Assembly: GCF_000756385.1 (NCBI RefSeq)
Contig: NZ_JNFC01000006.1
Coordinates: 25,579-89,578 of the forward strand
From: Sphingopyxis sp. LC363
Lineage (GTDB): Bacteria > Pseudomonadota > Alphaproteobacteria > Sphingomonadales > Sphingomonadaceae
Length of the DNA stretch: 64,000 bases
Direction of reading: 5' to 3'
The translations under genes were made by a program, and so were the position numbers. This document shows, piece after piece, positions 49,931 to 58,846 of this stretch. Every line of letters starts with the position of its first letter. Position 1 is the first letter of the stretch. The notes under the pieces are model-generated. The model was given only the letters and a program-made list of their open reading frames with translations, was not told where the DNA came from and did no database searches.

Positions 49931-51331
49931 TCAGCGGCGCTCGACCAGCCCGCCGCCGAGCGCGACGTAGAGCGTGACCAGATTGTCGACCTGCGCGCGG
50001 CGGAGTTCGATCAGCGTCTGTTCGGACGCGAACAGATTGCGCTCGGCGTCGAGCACTTCGAGATAGGTCGAAACGCCTTCGCGATACCGCTTGCGCGCAA
50101 GGTCGGCGATCTGCCGCGTCGCGAGCGTGCCGCGCTCCTGCGCCTCGACCTGTTCGGCGAGGTAGCGGCGCCCGGCAAGCGCGTCGGCGACCTCGCGAAA
50201 GGCGCCTTGCACGGTGCGCTCATAGGTCGCGACCGCGATATTCTCGCGCGCCTCGGCGACGGTCAGATTGCCCTTGTTGCGTCCGAAATCGAAGATCGGC
50301 AGCGTGATTGACGGGCCGAAACTCCAGCCGAAACCGTCGTCGCTGAACAGATTGTCGAGCGACCCCGACGCGAAGCCGAGATTGCCGGTCAGCGAGATCG
50401 ACGGGAAGAAGGCCGCGCGCGCGGCGCCGACATTGGCGCGCGCGGCGCGCAGCCGTTCCTCGGCCGCGACGATGTCGGGACGCGCGACGAGCAGGTCCGA
50501 CGGCAGCCCGGCGGTCAGCGCCGGCGATTGCGCCTGCGCGACGAGCGGCAGCGGCGCGGGCAGGGGACCCGCGACGGGCCCGCCGGTGAGCACGGCGAGA
50601 AAATTATCGGCCTGCGCCTTGCCGAGCTTCAGGCTCGCGAGCTGCGTCTCGGCCTGCGTCAACAGCGTCTCCGACTGGCGATAGTCGAGCGCCGAGGTCA
50701 CGCCGGCGTCAAGGCGGCGTTTCGCAATGCGCAGCCCTTCCTTGCGGCTCGTCACCGTGGCTTCGGCGAGCTCGATCTGCTCCTCGGCGCCGCGCGACGA
50801 GAAATAGGTCGAGGCGACGTCGCGCACGAGCGCGAGGCGGAAGGCGCGCTCGGCTTGTTCGGTCGCGAGATACTGGCTGCGCGCGGCTTCGGACAGATTC
50901 TTGACCCGCCCCCAGAAATCGAGCTCGAACGAGGTCACGCCGACGCCGACCGAATAGCGGTTGGTGGTCGAGGCCCCGGTGCCCGGGACCAACTGGCTGC
51001 GCGAGCGCGTCGCATCGGCGCTCGCGCCCACGGTCGGCAGGCGATCGGCGTCCTGGATGCGGTAGAGCCCGCGCGCTTCCTCGATCTGCGCCACGGCGAC
51101 GGCGAGGTCGCGGTTGCGGGTGATCGCCTGCTCGATCAACACCTCGAGTTGCGGGTCGGCAAAGAAGTCGCGCCATGCGACGTCGGCCGCCCGCTGGCCG
51201 AGCGTCACGTCGCCGGCGAATTCGGCGGGATAGTCGGTGGCAGTCGACAGCGGCGGGCGCTCGTGCTTCGGTGCCATGTTGACGCAGCCGGCGAGCGTCG
51301 TCGCCGCGGCGAGCGCGATCAGGTTACGCAT
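49931..51331 (-). CDS. RND efflux outer-membrane lipoprotein (NodT/OprM type)
   Basis: 466 residues. A lipobox LAGC (Cys near residue 15) starts the mature protein, followed by two OEP repeats (first around RNRDLAVAVAQIEEARGLYRIQDADRLPTV, second around RAARANVGAARAAFFPSISLTG). It forms a trimeric outer-membrane channel for the pump encoded upstream. GAGGAG lies seven bases before the ATG, and the start overlaps the pump stop, showing a coupled operon. Confidence 0.94.
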   Translation of the reverse strand: MRNLIALAAATTLAGCVNMAPKHERPPLSTATDYPAEFAGDVTLGQRAADVAWRDFFADPQLEVLIEQAITRNRDLAVAVAQIEEARGLYRIQDADRLPTVGASADATRSRSQLVPGTGASTTNRYSVGVGVTSFELDFWGRVKNLSEAARSQYLATEQAERAFRLALVRDVASTYFSSRGAEEQIELAEATVTSRKEGLRIAKRRLDAGVTSALDYRQSETLLTQAETQLASLKLGKAQADNFLAVLTGGPVAGPLPAPLPLVAQAQSPALTAGLPSDLLVARPDIVAAEERLRAARANVGAARAAFFPSISLTGNLGFASGSLDNLFSDDGFGWSFGPSITLPIFDFGRNKGNLTVAEARENIAVATYERTVQGAFREVADALAGRRYLAEQVEAQERGTLATRQIADLARKRYREGVSTYLEVLDAERNLFASEQTLIELRRAQVDNLVTLYVALGGGLVERR

Positions 51332-54300
51332 GGCCGGGCTCCTCATGATGGCCTTTTTCGGCGGGGGCAGGGGGCCGCTTGCGGCTCAGCCATTTGCGCA
51401 CCGACAGATAGAAGAGCGGGATGAAGAAGATGCCGAGCAACGTCGCGGCGATCATCCCGCCCATCACGCCCGAACCGACCGCGATGCGGCTCGCGGCGCC
51501 CGCACCGCTCGCGATGACGAGCGGCACCATGCCGAGGATGAAGGCGAGGCTGGTCATGATGATCGGACGCAGGCGCAGCTTGACCGCTTTCATCACCGCA
51601 TCGAGCGTCGATTTGCCTTCGGCTTCCTGCTCGATTGCAAATTCGACGATCAGGATCGCGTTTTTCGCCGCAAGCCCGATGATCGTGATCAGGCCGACGT
51701 TGAAATAAATGTCGGCCGACAGCCCGCGCAGCATCGAGAAGAGCACCGCGCCGAGCACGCCGAGCGGCACCACGAGCAGCACCGCGACCGGCACCGACCA
51801 GCTTTCGTAAAGTGCGGCGAGCAACAGGAAGACGACGACGAGCGACAGGCCGAGCAACATGCCGATCTGGCCCGCCGACTGCTTCTCTTCATAGGAAATG
51901 CCGGTCCATTCGAACGCGAAGCCGGCCGGAAGCGCGCCTGCGAGCCGCTCCATCTCGGCCATCGCCTCGCCGGTCGACTGGCCCGGCGCGGGCTCGCCCG
52001 AGATCGTCATCGCGGGATAGCCGTTATAGCGCTGGAGCTGCGGCGCCTCGGCCGACCATTCGGCGGTGCTGAACGAACCGAAGGGCACCATGCCGCCGTT
52101 CGCGCTGCGCACGCGCAGATCGAGCACGTCCTGCGGCGTCATGCGGCTCGCGGCGTCGGCCTGGAGCAGCACGCGCAGCACGCGGCCTTCGCGGGTGAAG
52201 TCGTTGGCATAGGCGCTGCCGAAGCTGATCGCGAGCGTCGCATTGACGTCGCCGATCGACAGGCCGAGCGCGCGCGCCTGGATGCGGTCGATGTCGAGCT
52301 TCAGCACCGGCGCATCCTCCTGCCCCTCGGGGCGGACGTTGGCGAGCAATTTGCTCTGCATCGCGCCGCCGAGGATCTGGTTGCGCGCGGCGATCAGCGC
52401 GTCGCGCCCGTTGCCGCCGCGGTCCTGCAGCTTGAAGGTGAAGCCGCTCGACGTGCCGAGTTCGGGGATCGACGGCGGGCTGAGCGAGAAGACGAACGCT
52501 TCCTTGATGCCCATGAAGGTGCCCATCGCCTTGCCCGCGATCGCATCGGCGCTGTTTTCCTTCCCCGGGCGGTCCTCCCAGGGTTTCAGCGGCGTGAACA
52601 TGATCGCATTCGCCTGACCCTGGCCAAAGAAGCTGAAGCCGTTGACGAGCACGATGTTGGCGACCTGCGGCTGTTCGGCGAAGAAGGCCTTGACCTGCTT
52701 CGTCGCCTCGCCGGTGCGCTGCGTCGTCGCGCCCGGCGGCGCCTGAATGACGGTGATCAGATAGCCCTGATCCTCCTGCGGCAGGAAGGAACCCGGCAAG
52801 CGGAAGAAGAGCAATGCGGTCACCGCGACCATCGCGACGAAGACGCCGAGCCAACGCAGCGGCGCCGCCAGCATCTTGCCCACGCCGCCTTGGTAGCGGT
52901 CGGTGGTGCGCCCGAACCAGTCGTTGAAGCGGCCGAAGAAGCGGTCGAAAAATGCCCCGATCCGTCCCTTGCGCGCGGTCTGGTCGTGCGGTTTCAAGAG
53001 CGTCGCGCAGAGCGCAGGCGTGAGCGTCAGCGCGAGCAGCGCCGAAAAGGCGATCGAGATCGCGAGCGTCATCGAGAATTGGCGATAAATGCCGCCGGTC
53101 GATCCGGGGAAGAAGGCCATCGGGATGAACACCGCGATCAGCACCAAAGTGATGCCGATGATCGCCGACGTGATCTGTCCCATCGCCTTCACCGTCGCCT
53201 CATACGGCGGCAGATGTTCCTCGTTCATGATGCGCTCGACATTTTCGATCACCACGATCGCATCGTCGACGAGGATACCGATCGCCAGCACCATGCCGAA
53301 CAGCGTCAGCACGTTGATCGAGAAGCCGAACATCCACAGGCCAAGGCACGCGCCCGCGAGTGCGATCGGCACGACGACGGTCGGGATCACCGTCGCGCGC
53401 CAGTTCTGGAGGAACAGGAACATGACGAGGAAGACGAGCAGCATCGCCTCGGCCAGCGTCTTTACAACCTCTTCGATCGACAGGCTGATGAAGGGAGTCG
53501 TGTCATAGGGGATCGACCAGGTGATGTCGGGTGGGAAGCCCTTCGAAAGCTCGTCCATCCGCGCGCGAATGCCTTCGGCGGTCGACAGCGCGTTGGCGCC
53601 GGGGGTCAGCTGGACCGCGAGACCCGCCATCGGCTTGCCGTTGAGTTCGGACGAGAAGAGATAGCTTGCCGCGCCCAGCTCGACGCGGCCGACATCACCC
53701 AGCGTCACCGCCGACCCGTCGGGGTTGGCGCGCAGGATGATGCTTTCGAACTGCTCGGGCTTGGTGAAGCGGCCCTGCGTCGTGATGACGGCGTTGAGTT
53801 GCGCGCCCTTGGCGAGCGGCTGGTCGCCGAGCTGGCCGCCCGGCGTCTGGCTGTTCTGCTCCTGCACCGCGCCCAAGGCTTCGGCGGCGGAGAGGTTATA
53901 GGAAGCGAGCTTTTGCGGATCGAGCCAGATGCGCATCGCATATTCGGGCGCAAAGGCCTGGACGTTGCCGACGCCGTTTACGCGCCTGAGCTCGTCGAGC
54001 ACGCGCGTGTTGGCGAAATTGTTGACCTCCATCGGGTCGGTGTCGCCGCTCTTCGACGTGATCGCGACGATCAGCAGGAAGCCCGAGTTAGCTTCGGTCA
54101 CCGAAATGCCCTGACGACGGACATCCTCGGGCAGGCGCTGTTCGACGCGGCGCAGGCGGTTCTGCACCTCCATCTGCGCATTGTCGATGTCGGTCCCCGC
54201 CTCGAAGGTCAAGGTGATCGAGGCGGTGCCATTCGATTCGCTGGTCGAGGCCATATAGAGGAAGCCCTCGACCCCGTTCAGTTCCTGCTCGATGACCTGC

Positions 54301-54488
54301 GTGACATTCTGTTCGAGCGTGCTCGCGTCGGCGCCCGGATAGGTGACGCTGATAGTCAGCGACGGCGGCGCGACCGACGGATATTGCTCCACGGGCAAGC
54401 CGCGCAGCGCGATGATCCCGGCAAGCAGGATGCCGATGGCGATGACCCATGAGAAGATGGGCCGGTCGATGAAGAAGCGGGGGGTCAT
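51324..54488 (-). CDS. RND efflux pump inner-membrane subunit (AcrB/HAE1 family)
   Basis: 1054 residues, 12 membrane helices with two large periplasmic loops. Proton-relay residues are intact: the Asp pair in LAIGILVDDAIVVIENVERIM and Lys in GLAAKNAILIVEFA. RPIFSWVIAIGILLAGIIALRGLPVEQYPSVAPP is the typical N-terminus. It is a drug/proton antiporter of the HAE1 group, exporting hydrophobic compounds. The gene starts six bases after the adaptor stop. Substrates cannot be told; local regulation by the TetR at 55760 is probable. Confidence 0.96.
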   Translation of the reverse strand: MTPRFFIDRPIFSWVIAIGILLAGIIALRGLPVEQYPSVAPPSLTISVTYPGADASTLEQNVTQVIEQELNGVEGFLYMASTSESNGTASITLTFEAGTDIDNAQMEVQNRLRRVEQRLPEDVRRQGISVTEANSGFLLIVAITSKSGDTDPMEVNNFANTRVLDELRRVNGVGNVQAFAPEYAMRIWLDPQKLASYNLSAAEALGAVQEQNSQTPGGQLGDQPLAKGAQLNAVITTQGRFTKPEQFESIILRANPDGSAVTLGDVGRVELGAASYLFSSELNGKPMAGLAVQLTPGANALSTAEGIRARMDELSKGFPPDITWSIPYDTTPFISLSIEEVVKTLAEAMLLVFLVMFLFLQNWRATVIPTVVVPIALAGACLGLWMFGFSINVLTLFGMVLAIGILVDDAIVVIENVERIMNEEHLPPYEATVKAMGQITSAIIGITLVLIAVFIPMAFFPGSTGGIYRQFSMTLAISIAFSALLALTLTPALCATLLKPHDQTARKGRIGAFFDRFFGRFNDWFGRTTDRYQGGVGKMLAAPLRWLGVFVAMVAVTALLFFRLPGSFLPQEDQGYLITVIQAPPGATTQRTGEATKQVKAFFAEQPQVANIVLVNGFSFFGQGQANAIMFTPLKPWEDRPGKENSADAIAGKAMGTFMGIKEAFVFSLSPPSIPELGTSSGFTFKLQDRGGNGRDALIAARNQILGGAMQSKLLANVRPEGQEDAPVLKLDIDRIQARALGLSIGDVNATLAISFGSAYANDFTREGRVLRVLLQADAASRMTPQDVLDLRVRSANGGMVPFGSFSTAEWSAEAPQLQRYNGYPAMTISGEPAPGQSTGEAMAEMERLAGALPAGFAFEWTGISYEEKQSAGQIGMLLGLSLVVVFLLLAALYESWSVPVAVLLVVPLGVLGAVLFSMLRGLSADIYFNVGLITIIGLAAKNAILIVEFAIEQEAEGKSTLDAVMKAVKLRLRPIIMTSLAFILGMVPLVIASGAGAASRIAVGSGVMGGMIAATLLGIFFIPLFYLSVRKWLSRKRPPAPAEKGHHEEPGHA

Positions 54489-54494
54489 GTCGGA

Positions 54495-55649
54495 TCAGCG
54501 CTTCGCCGCGGGGGTCGACGCCGTTCCCTTGGGCTGCGCGACGCGGACGGGCGCACCCGGCTGCACCTTTTGCAGCCCGTCGACAATCACCCGGTCGCCG
54601 GGCTTCAGCCCGTCGAGGATCGCCCACTGGCCCGCGACCATCGTGCCCAGCTTGACCGGGCGCGGCGTCGCGACATTCTTGGCGTCGAGCACCATCACGC
54701 TCGCCGCGTCCTCCGCCAGCTTGACCGCGCGCTGCGGGATCAGCACGCCGTTGGCGCGATTGCCCGCAAAGATGCGTGCGCGGACGAACTGGCCGGGAAG
54801 CAGCGCCGAATTGGGATTGGGAAATTCGGCGCGCAGCGCCGCGGTGCCCGTCGCTTCGTCGATCGAGAGGTCGAGGAAGTCGAGGTGGCCGACGACCGGA
54901 TAAGCGGTGCCGTCCTCGAGGATCAGCTGGACCTCGACGCGTTCGAGCTCCGGCACGCTCACCTTGCCCGATCCCATGTCGCCGCGGATCGCCAAAAGGT
55001 CGGAACTCGACTGGCCGAAATTGACATAGACGCGGTCGATTTGCTCGATCGTGGTCAGCAGCGTGCCTTGCGACGCGCTCACCAGCGCACCCTCGGTAAC
55101 CTCGGCGCGGCGCGCGCGGCCCGAAATCGGCGCGGTGACCGACGCATAGCCGAGGTTGAGGCGCGCCGATTCCAGATTGGCCTGTGCGGCCGCCACATCG
55201 GCTTCGGCGGTGCGCTGCGCGGCGACCGCTGCGTCATATTCCTGCTTGCCGATCGCCTGGTCGGCGAGCAACGGCTGGTAACGGCCGACGACCTGCCGGG
55301 CGTTGGCGGCGGTCGCCTGCGCACGGGCAAGCTGCGCGCGCGCCGCATTGGCGGTCGCGATCAGCTCGCGCGGGTCGATCCGGAACAGCGGCGTCCCGGC
55401 GCGCACGTAGCTGCCCTCGTTAAACAGCCGCCGCTCGACGATGCCGTTGACGCGCGCGCGGACTTCGGACGTGCGATACGCCTGAACCCGGCCGGGCAGT
55501 TCGATCACGTTCGGCACGGCTTGCGTGCGGACGGTCACGATATTGACCTCGGGCGGCGGGGGCGCGGGGGGCGCCTCGGACGAGCAGGCGGCCAGCAAAA
55601 AAGCCAGCGCAGCGCCGGCGGCGCAGCTGAGAGGACGGACGCGACTCAT
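54495..55649 (-). CDS. RND efflux periplasmic adaptor (AcrA/MexA family), lipoprotein
   Basis: 384 residues. A lipobox LAAC (Cys near 22) follows the leader, then VNIVTVRTQAVPNVIELPGRVQAYRTSEVRARVNGIVE (lipoyl half), a coiled-coil hairpin (about 100-165), the second lipoyl half NLGYASVTAPISGRARRAEVTEG, and beta-barrel and membrane-proximal domains. It links pump and outer channel. It is the first gene of the adaptor-pump-channel operon, whose promoter lies in the region carrying the TGTAATTTAAATTACA palindrome. Confidence 0.95.
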   Translation of the reverse strand: MSRVRPLSCAAGAALAFLLAACSSEAPPAPPPPEVNIVTVRTQAVPNVIELPGRVQAYRTSEVRARVNGIVERRLFNEGSYVRAGTPLFRIDPRELIATANAARAQLARAQATAANARQVVGRYQPLLADQAIGKQEYDAAVAAQRTAEADVAAAQANLESARLNLGYASVTAPISGRARRAEVTEGALVSASQGTLLTTIEQIDRVYVNFGQSSSDLLAIRGDMGSGKVSVPELERVEVQLILEDGTAYPVVGHLDFLDLSIDEATGTAALRAEFPNPNSALLPGQFVRARIFAGNRANGVLIPQRAVKLAEDAASVMVLDAKNVATPRPVKLGTMVAGQWAILDGLKPGDRVIVDGLQKVQPGAPVRVAQPKGTASTPAAKR

Positions 55650-55691
55650 AAGGACCCCTGAAAAATCGCAGTTGTGCGGGATTGTTATATA

Positions 55692-55705
55692 CGCAAAAGC
55701 TTGCG
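55692..55705. promoter_or_regulatory. Second short dyad in the efflux promoter
   Basis: CGCAA-AAGC-TTGCG has 5-bp perfect arms. It sits next to a TATAAC-like -10 read on the minus strand, so a bound protein would cover the efflux promoter. Confidence 0.35.
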
Positions 55706-55716
55706 CTGAGGGGTCG

Positions 55717-55732
55717 TGTAATTTAAATTACA
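55717..55732. promoter_or_regulatory. Palindromic TetR operator candidate
   Basis: TGTAATTTAAATTACA is a perfect 16-bp palindrome midway between the adaptor gene (start 55649) and the TetR gene (start 55760). Local TetR repressors of RND operons usually bind such sites, so it probably controls both directions. Confidence 0.6.
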
Positions 55733-55759
55733 GAAAAGGGCAAGAGAGGGGGGGCATAA

Positions 55760-56398
55760 TTGGGCACGCCGGAATCGACTTTATGTCAAATGGATAGGTA
55801 TTCTTCACCACGCGAACGGCGGCAAAGCGCCATTCTCGACGCCGCCGAGTCGCTGTTTCTCGAACAGGGCTATGAACGCACCAGCCTTGCCGAGATCGTC
55901 AAGCGCTCGGGCGGCTCGCTCGCGACGCTCTATGAACTGTTCGGTAACAAGCAGGGGCTGCTTCGCGCGATCGCGACGCGCTGGTGCGACGAAGCCATGC
56001 TCCGGTCGCTCGATGACGATGCGATTCGGGGACTGTCGAGTGTCGACATCCTGAAGCGTTACGCGCATCGCCAGAAAGAGCTGATGGAATCGCCGCACGC
56101 TGTCGGCCTGATGCGCATGCTGATCTCCGAAAGTCTGCGCGACCATGAATTCGCGATGCAGATCTACCTCGACCTTCATGTGCCCGCGCTCGAGGAACTG
56201 ATCGAACTGTTCGCCGAATGGGCGGCCACCGGCAAGGCCGAGATCGACCGCCCGGACGCCGCCGCGCGCCTGTTCTTCGATATCGTCGTCGGCGATTCGA
56301 TGTTGAACACCTTGATGGGGATCGAGGTTGAATGGCTCGATAGTGAACAGATTGACTGGCGCCTCCAGCCGTTCCTGTCGCACTTCAAGATTCGGTAG
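55760..56398 (+). CDS. TetR-family repressor of the efflux operon
   Basis: 212 residues from TTG, which follows a G-rich SD (GAGGGGGGG); ATG 55790 would give 202 residues. The HTH is ILDAAESLFLEQGYERTSLAEIVKRSGGSLATLYELFGNKQGLLRAI (about 25-70). The C-terminal ligand-binding domain is AcrR-like (about 90-205), with a variable pocket. It is divergent from the adaptor gene across the palindromic operator, the usual arrangement for a local repressor released by a pump substrate. Confidence 0.92.
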   Translation: MGTPESTLCQMDRYSSPRERRQSAILDAAESLFLEQGYERTSLAEIVKRSGGSLATLYELFGNKQGLLRAIATRWCDEAMLRSLDDDAIRGLSSVDILKRYAHRQKELMESPHAVGLMRMLISESLRDHEFAMQIYLDLHVPALEELIELFAEWAATGKAEIDRPDAAARLFFDIVVGDSMLNTLMGIEVEWLDSEQIDWRLQPFLSHFKIR

Positions 56399-56473
56399 GC
56401 GACCCGCCGGTTGTTGTTGACACAATTGTAAATAGCTGAAAGCTTGCGGCTTCCGTTTCGGGAGCGTCGCATC

Positions 56474-57820
56474 TTGGCCAGTACCGCCCTGCCATCGGCC
56501 GCCCCGGCCGACGAAACCTCCGATCTGCGGCCGCGCGCCGTCGCGGCCTATGCCGCCACCGCGGGGCCGACGGTTATGCTCGGCCTGCCGTTCAGCGTCT
56601 ATCTGCCGCCCTATATCGCCGAGGGCGGGGCGATTTCGGTCGCGCTGGTCGGGCTGCTCTTTTCGCTCACGACGATCTGGGACGGCGTGGTCGATCCGCT
56701 GATCGGCACAACGGTCGATCGCGTTCGGACCGGGCTCGGCGCGCACCGGCGCTGGATGTTGCTTGCACTGCTTCCCCTGTCGCTGCTGCTGCTTGCGCTC
56801 GTGACCGTCGGCAACCAGCTACCCTTTGCGGCGCTCTTCCTGATAATGGTGCTCTTTTACTCAAGCTATAGTCTCTATGAGGTGGCGCAATTGTCGTGGG
56901 GCTCCGCGCTCGTTCGCACGCCGGCCGACAGCGCGCTTCTCTATGGCATGCGCGACTGGTTCGCGAAGATCGCGCTGATCCTCGCTTTCGCCGCGCCTGC
57001 CGCGGCGCAGCTGCTTATTCCGGGGCTCAGCCTGCAAGGGCGGATCATCGCCTACGCCAGCCTCTTCCTCCTGCTGGTGCCGATCGCGCTCTTGGCGATC
57101 CGCCGCGTGCCGCCGCGGACGGTGGTGGCCGAAGCCGGCTTCGGATGGCGGCATGAAATCCGGACGTCGCTGTCGTTCCGTCCGTTGATGCTGCTGCTCG
57201 GGGTACAGTTCCTCAACAGCTTCGCCTTCGGGTCGCTGACGTCGCTCTTCGTCTTCTTCGCCGCCGCGGTGCTCGACCTCGATGCGCAGAGCGCCGTTCT
57301 GCTGTTTGCGAGCTTCATTGGCGGGGCGCTCGCGTCTCCGATCTGGACCTTCCTCGCGCGCCGCTTCGGCAAGCCGCCGATGATGATCGCGATGGGGCTG
57401 CTGATCTCCAGCCTGCTCGTCGCGACGCTGGCGCAGCAGCCGCGCGGGCTGGGGCAGGCGGTCGGCTTTTCGCTGATGCTCGGCACCGGCTTTGTCGGGC
57501 TGCTCTTCACTTATTCGATACTCGCCGACCTGATTCCGCGCGATAGCGAGCGTTGCGGGCGCAATCGGTCGGCCTTCCTCTTCGCGCTTTTGAACCTGAT
57601 GGCCAAATTCGGCGTCGCCGCCGCGATCGCGGTCAGCTATGCGGCGCTCGACCTCGTCGGCTTCGACCCGCAAAACGGCAAGGCGGCGGCGCGCGAGCTG
57701 CACCTGATCTTCGCGCTGCAACCGACGACCGCGTGGATTCTGATGGTCGGCCTCTTGCTCTGGATGCAGCGCGAATTCACCCGTGCGCCCGCGCTTGCAA
57801 TCGCGGCGCTGCCCAAGTAA
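56474..57820 (+). CDS. GPH-type MFS transporter
   Basis: About 448 residues with 12 predicted helices. LTTIWDGVVDPLIGTTVDRVRTGLGAHRRWML is the MelB/GPH signature (Asp residues in helix 2 and the Arg-rich loop), and YSSYSLYEVAQLSWGSALVRTP continues it. The family imports sugars, glycosides and some organic acids with cations. The start is uncertain: TTG 56474 follows GGAGC, an earlier TTG lies at 56444. TTGACA at 56417 may be its -35. It is separate from the TetR gene by 75 bases. Substrate unknown. Confidence 0.88.
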   Translation: MASTALPSAAPADETSDLRPRAVAAYAATAGPTVMLGLPFSVYLPPYIAEGGAISVALVGLLFSLTTIWDGVVDPLIGTTVDRVRTGLGAHRRWMLLALLPLSLLLLALVTVGNQLPFAALFLIMVLFYSSYSLYEVAQLSWGSALVRTPADSALLYGMRDWFAKIALILAFAAPAAAQLLIPGLSLQGRIIAYASLFLLLVPIALLAIRRVPPRTVVAEAGFGWRHEIRTSLSFRPLMLLLGVQFLNSFAFGSLTSLFVFFAAAVLDLDAQSAVLLFASFIGGALASPIWTFLARRFGKPPMMIAMGLLISSLLVATLAQQPRGLGQAVGFSLMLGTGFVGLLFTYSILADLIPRDSERCGRNRSAFLFALLNLMAKFGVAAAIAVSYAALDLVGFDPQNGKAAARELHLIFALQPTTAWILMVGLLLWMQREFTRAPALAIAALPK

Positions 57821-57978
57821 AGGCCGCTTCATTCGGACAGATGCGCCGTTCCCCTTCCGCCTTTCGCCGACATGCTCGGGGAGGGTGGGCGGACACTTGC
57901 CCAAAGCGCGCTTGACGCGTGGGCGGCGGCAACCCATCTGGCCCGGATCATTGACGCTATTAGGACAGGACGATCGAC

Positions 57979-58176
57979 ATGGCCAAGACCAGCCCGGCTG
58001 AGTTCATCAATCAGGTGCGCGCCGAAGCTCGCAAGATCGTTTGGCCGACGAGCCGCGAAACGGTGCAGACGACGATCATGGTGCTGATCATGACGACGAT
58101 CCTTTCGCTCTTCTTCCTTGGCGTCGACACGGTTTTCAACGCGATCGTCAGCTGGCTGACGTCGCTCGCGCGCTAA
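57979..58176 (+). CDS. secE: Preprotein translocase subunit SecE
   Basis: 65 residues, the short one-helix form of alphaproteobacteria. FINQVRAEARKIVWPTSRETVQTTIMVLIMTTILSLFFLGVD contains the conserved amphipathic segment with KIVWPT and the membrane helix. It stabilises SecY in the inner membrane. It starts the secE-nusG pair; ACAGGA lies shortly before the ATG. In many bacteria a tRNA-Trp gene precedes it, but I see none here in the 158 bases upstream, which hold no gene. Confidence 0.96.
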   Translation: MAKTSPAEFINQVRAEARKIVWPTSRETVQTTIMVLIMTTILSLFFLGVDTVFNAIVSWLTSLAR

Positions 58177-58210
58177 CGCCCGCGGTTACAGGGACAGGAT
58201 ACGGATAGAC

Positions 58211-58747
58211 ATGGCGCGCTGGTACATCATTCACGCCTATTCGGGTTTCGAGAACAAGGTTCGCGATTCGGTGCTTTCCGAAGCCGAACGCATGGGCCTC
58301 ACCGACTTCGTCGAAGCGGTCGAGGTGCCGGTCGAGACCGTCACCGAGGTCAAGCGCGGCAAGAAGGTCCAGGCCGAGCGCAAATTCTTCCCCGGCTATG
58401 TCCTCGCCAAGCTGACGATGACCGACGACGTCTATCACCTCGTCAAGAACACGCCGAAGGTCACGGGTTTCCTCGGTTCGTCGGGCAAGCCGCAGGCGAT
58501 CAGCGAGGCCGAAGCCGCGCGCATCCTCAACAGCAAGGAAGAGGCGGCGGCGCGTCCGAAGACCGAAATCCGCGTCGATTATGAAATCGGCGATCAGGTC
58601 AAGGTGCTCGACGGTCCCTTTGCCAGCTTCAACGGGCTGGTCGAGGAACTCGATTTCGAAAAGGCGCGGGTCAAGGTGTCGGTGTCGATCTTCGGTCGCG
58701 CCACCCCGGTCGAACTCGACTTCGAACAGGTCGAACGCTTCAAGTAA
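58211..58747 (+). CDS. nusG: Transcription termination/antitermination factor NusG
   Basis: 178 residues. ARWYIIHAYSGFENKV starts the NGN domain, EVKRGKKVQAERKFFPGYVLAKLTM follows, and the KOW domain is QVKVLDGPFASFNGLVEELDFEKARVKVSVSIFGR. It binds RNA polymerase and couples transcription with Rho or the ribosome. It lies 34 bases after secE and is followed directly by a long inverted repeat. Confidence 0.97.
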   Translation: MARWYIIHAYSGFENKVRDSVLSEAERMGLTDFVEAVEVPVETVTEVKRGKKVQAERKFFPGYVLAKLTMTDDVYHLVKNTPKVTGFLGSSGKPQAISEAEAARILNSKEEAAARPKTEIRVDYEIGDQVKVLDGPFASFNGLVEELDFEKARVKVSVSIFGRATPVELDFEQVERFK

Positions 58748-58824
58748 CGTCGCCCCCGCGAAGGCGGGGGCCGTCGGCAGCCTTGCGCTATGTCGACAGC
58801 GGCCCCGCCTTCGCGGGGGCGACG
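58748..58824. repeat. CGTCGCCCCCGCGAAGG inverted repeat, copy 1
   Basis: A 25-base arm (58748-58772) starting at the base after the nusG stop is inverted at 58801-58824, differing by one G in the G-run. Same family as 61157-61248. A transcript through it would form a very strong hairpin, and it may serve as the end signal for secE-nusG. Confidence 0.8.
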
Positions 58825-58846
58825 GATCAGGGGTTAGGCTGTCGTC

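Noticed and set aside
51237..54452. A 1071-codon open frame on the plus strand
   Set aside because: It lies antisense to the intact RND pump gene, is extremely rich in Arg, Asp and His, and is a GC-rich third-position shadow.
57821..57978. Possible tRNA-Trp before secE
   Set aside because: I looked for an acceptor stem, CCA anticodon loop and T-loop in both strands of the gap and found none.
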